From positions 1 to 6,444 of the forward strand of contig DAIDKA010000156.1 in the NCBI GenBank assembly GCA_027451085.1: a stretch of 6,444 nucleotides of DNA, given 5' to 3'. Below, one piece after another: positions 6,141-6,444 of the stretch. Position 1 is the stretch's first letter, and the number at the start of each line of letters is the position of its first letter. Both the position numbers and the translations under genes were made by a program. This DNA is from Gammaproteobacteria bacterium. GTDB lineage: Bacteria; Pseudomonadota; Gammaproteobacteria; Steroidobacterales; Steroidobacteraceae. Below the pieces are notes generated by a model. It saw only the letters and a list, made by a program, of their open reading frames with translations, made no database searches and had not been told where the DNA came from.

Positions 6141-6444
6141 ATGACCATCGATCGCAACTGGCTGGCGGAGGCGATGCGACGCATCGCCGCGGACTTCAAC
6201 CGCTCGGCCGATACGCACCTGGTGCGGGTGGAGCTGCCGCGCCACCCGGGCATCACCCTGTACCTGAAGGACGAGAGCACCCACCCCACCGGCAATCTCA
6301 AGCACCGCCTGGCGCGCTCGCTGTTCCTGTTCGCGCTATGCAATGAGTGGATCGGACCTGCGACCACGGTCATCGAGGCCTCCTCGGGATCAACGGCGGT
6401 GTCCGAGGCGTACTTCGCAAGGCTGCTGGGGCTGAAGTTCATCG
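6141..6444 (+). CDS. PLP-dependent cysteine synthase/desulfhydrase-like enzyme (N-terminal part)
   Basis: The first 101 codons are present and the gene runs off the window. The product starts MTIDRNWLAEAMRRIAADF and continues with YLKDESTHPTGNLKHR (residues 41-56). There Lys54 aligns with the lysine that binds pyridoxal phosphate in the fold-type II family (GSxKxR in cysteine synthase and cystathionine beta-synthase). EASSGSTA (79-86) corresponds to the substrate- and cofactor-binding loop TSGNTG of CysK. The long insertion-free pattern 'LKDES-HPTG-LKHRLARSLF-ALCN' is typical of a distinct COG0031 subgroup annotated as a PLP-dependent cysteine synthase family protein, which includes the mycobacterial cysteine desulfhydrase Cds1. 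The real reaction, cysteine synthesis or H2S-releasing breakdown, cannot be decided from this part. The gene is divergent from mnmG. The ATG at 6141 starts the conserved N-terminus. There is no visible Shine-Dalgarno sequence. Confidence 0.87.
   Translation, partial: MTIDRNWLAEAMRRIAADFNRSADTHLVRVELPRHPGITLYLKDESTHPTGNLKHRLARSLFLFALCNEWIGPATTVIEASSGSTAVSEAYFARLLGLKFI

Noticed and set aside
6032..6442. A minus-strand open frame covering the divergent spacer and the cysteine synthase-like gene.
   Set aside because: It runs antisense through the conserved PLP-enzyme coding sequence and the mnmG start, and has no family features.
1..6444. CRISPR arrays, tRNA or rRNA genes, riboswitches, or a defence system.
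   Set aside because: No regularly spaced repeats, cloverleaf-like sequences or defence genes were seen. The Fic/recombinase remnant is the only accessory DNA.

Overview
The window is GC-rich, bacterial and densely coded. MnmG and the TrkH-like C-terminus read most like a high-GC gammaproteobacterium. That placement is an inference from protein resemblance; no rRNA or other marker is present.

Layout. Bases 1-52 are the last codons of a potassium-uptake protein (trkH-like) on the plus strand. An AraJ-type DHA1 major facilitator exporter follows on the same strand (63-1271). Bases about 1245-1916 hold a decayed mobile segment read on the minus strand. It contains the C-terminal scrap of a tyrosine recombinase whose catalytic tyrosine codon is now an amber stop, then a Fic-domain gene of the 'mobile mystery protein B' type that is frameshifted and has lost its normal 3' end. 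Downstream lie three intact minus-strand genes. In coordinate order these are a DHA2 drug exporter (1917-3266), pyrF for type 2 orotidine-5'-phosphate decarboxylase (3320-4141), and mnmG/gidA for the tRNA wobble-uridine modification flavoprotein (4141-6054). They are transcribed mnmG, then pyrF, then the exporter. An 86-base divergent spacer separates mnmG from the 5' part of a PLP-dependent cysteine synthase-like gene (6141 to the window end).

How it fits together. mnmG and pyrF overlap by one base and are almost certainly co-transcribed; the DHA2 exporter 53 bases downstream may be a third member. The two exporters converge on the mobile remnant, and the first exporter appears to take its last few codons and stop from the remnant's antisense strand. 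Few genes show a good Shine-Dalgarno sequence, and the cysteine synthase-like gene has a -10-like hexamer so close to its ATG that a leaderless transcript is plausible.

I do not see an intact undescribed system. The most informative region is the decayed recombinase/Fic remnant and its junction with the AraJ-type transporter.
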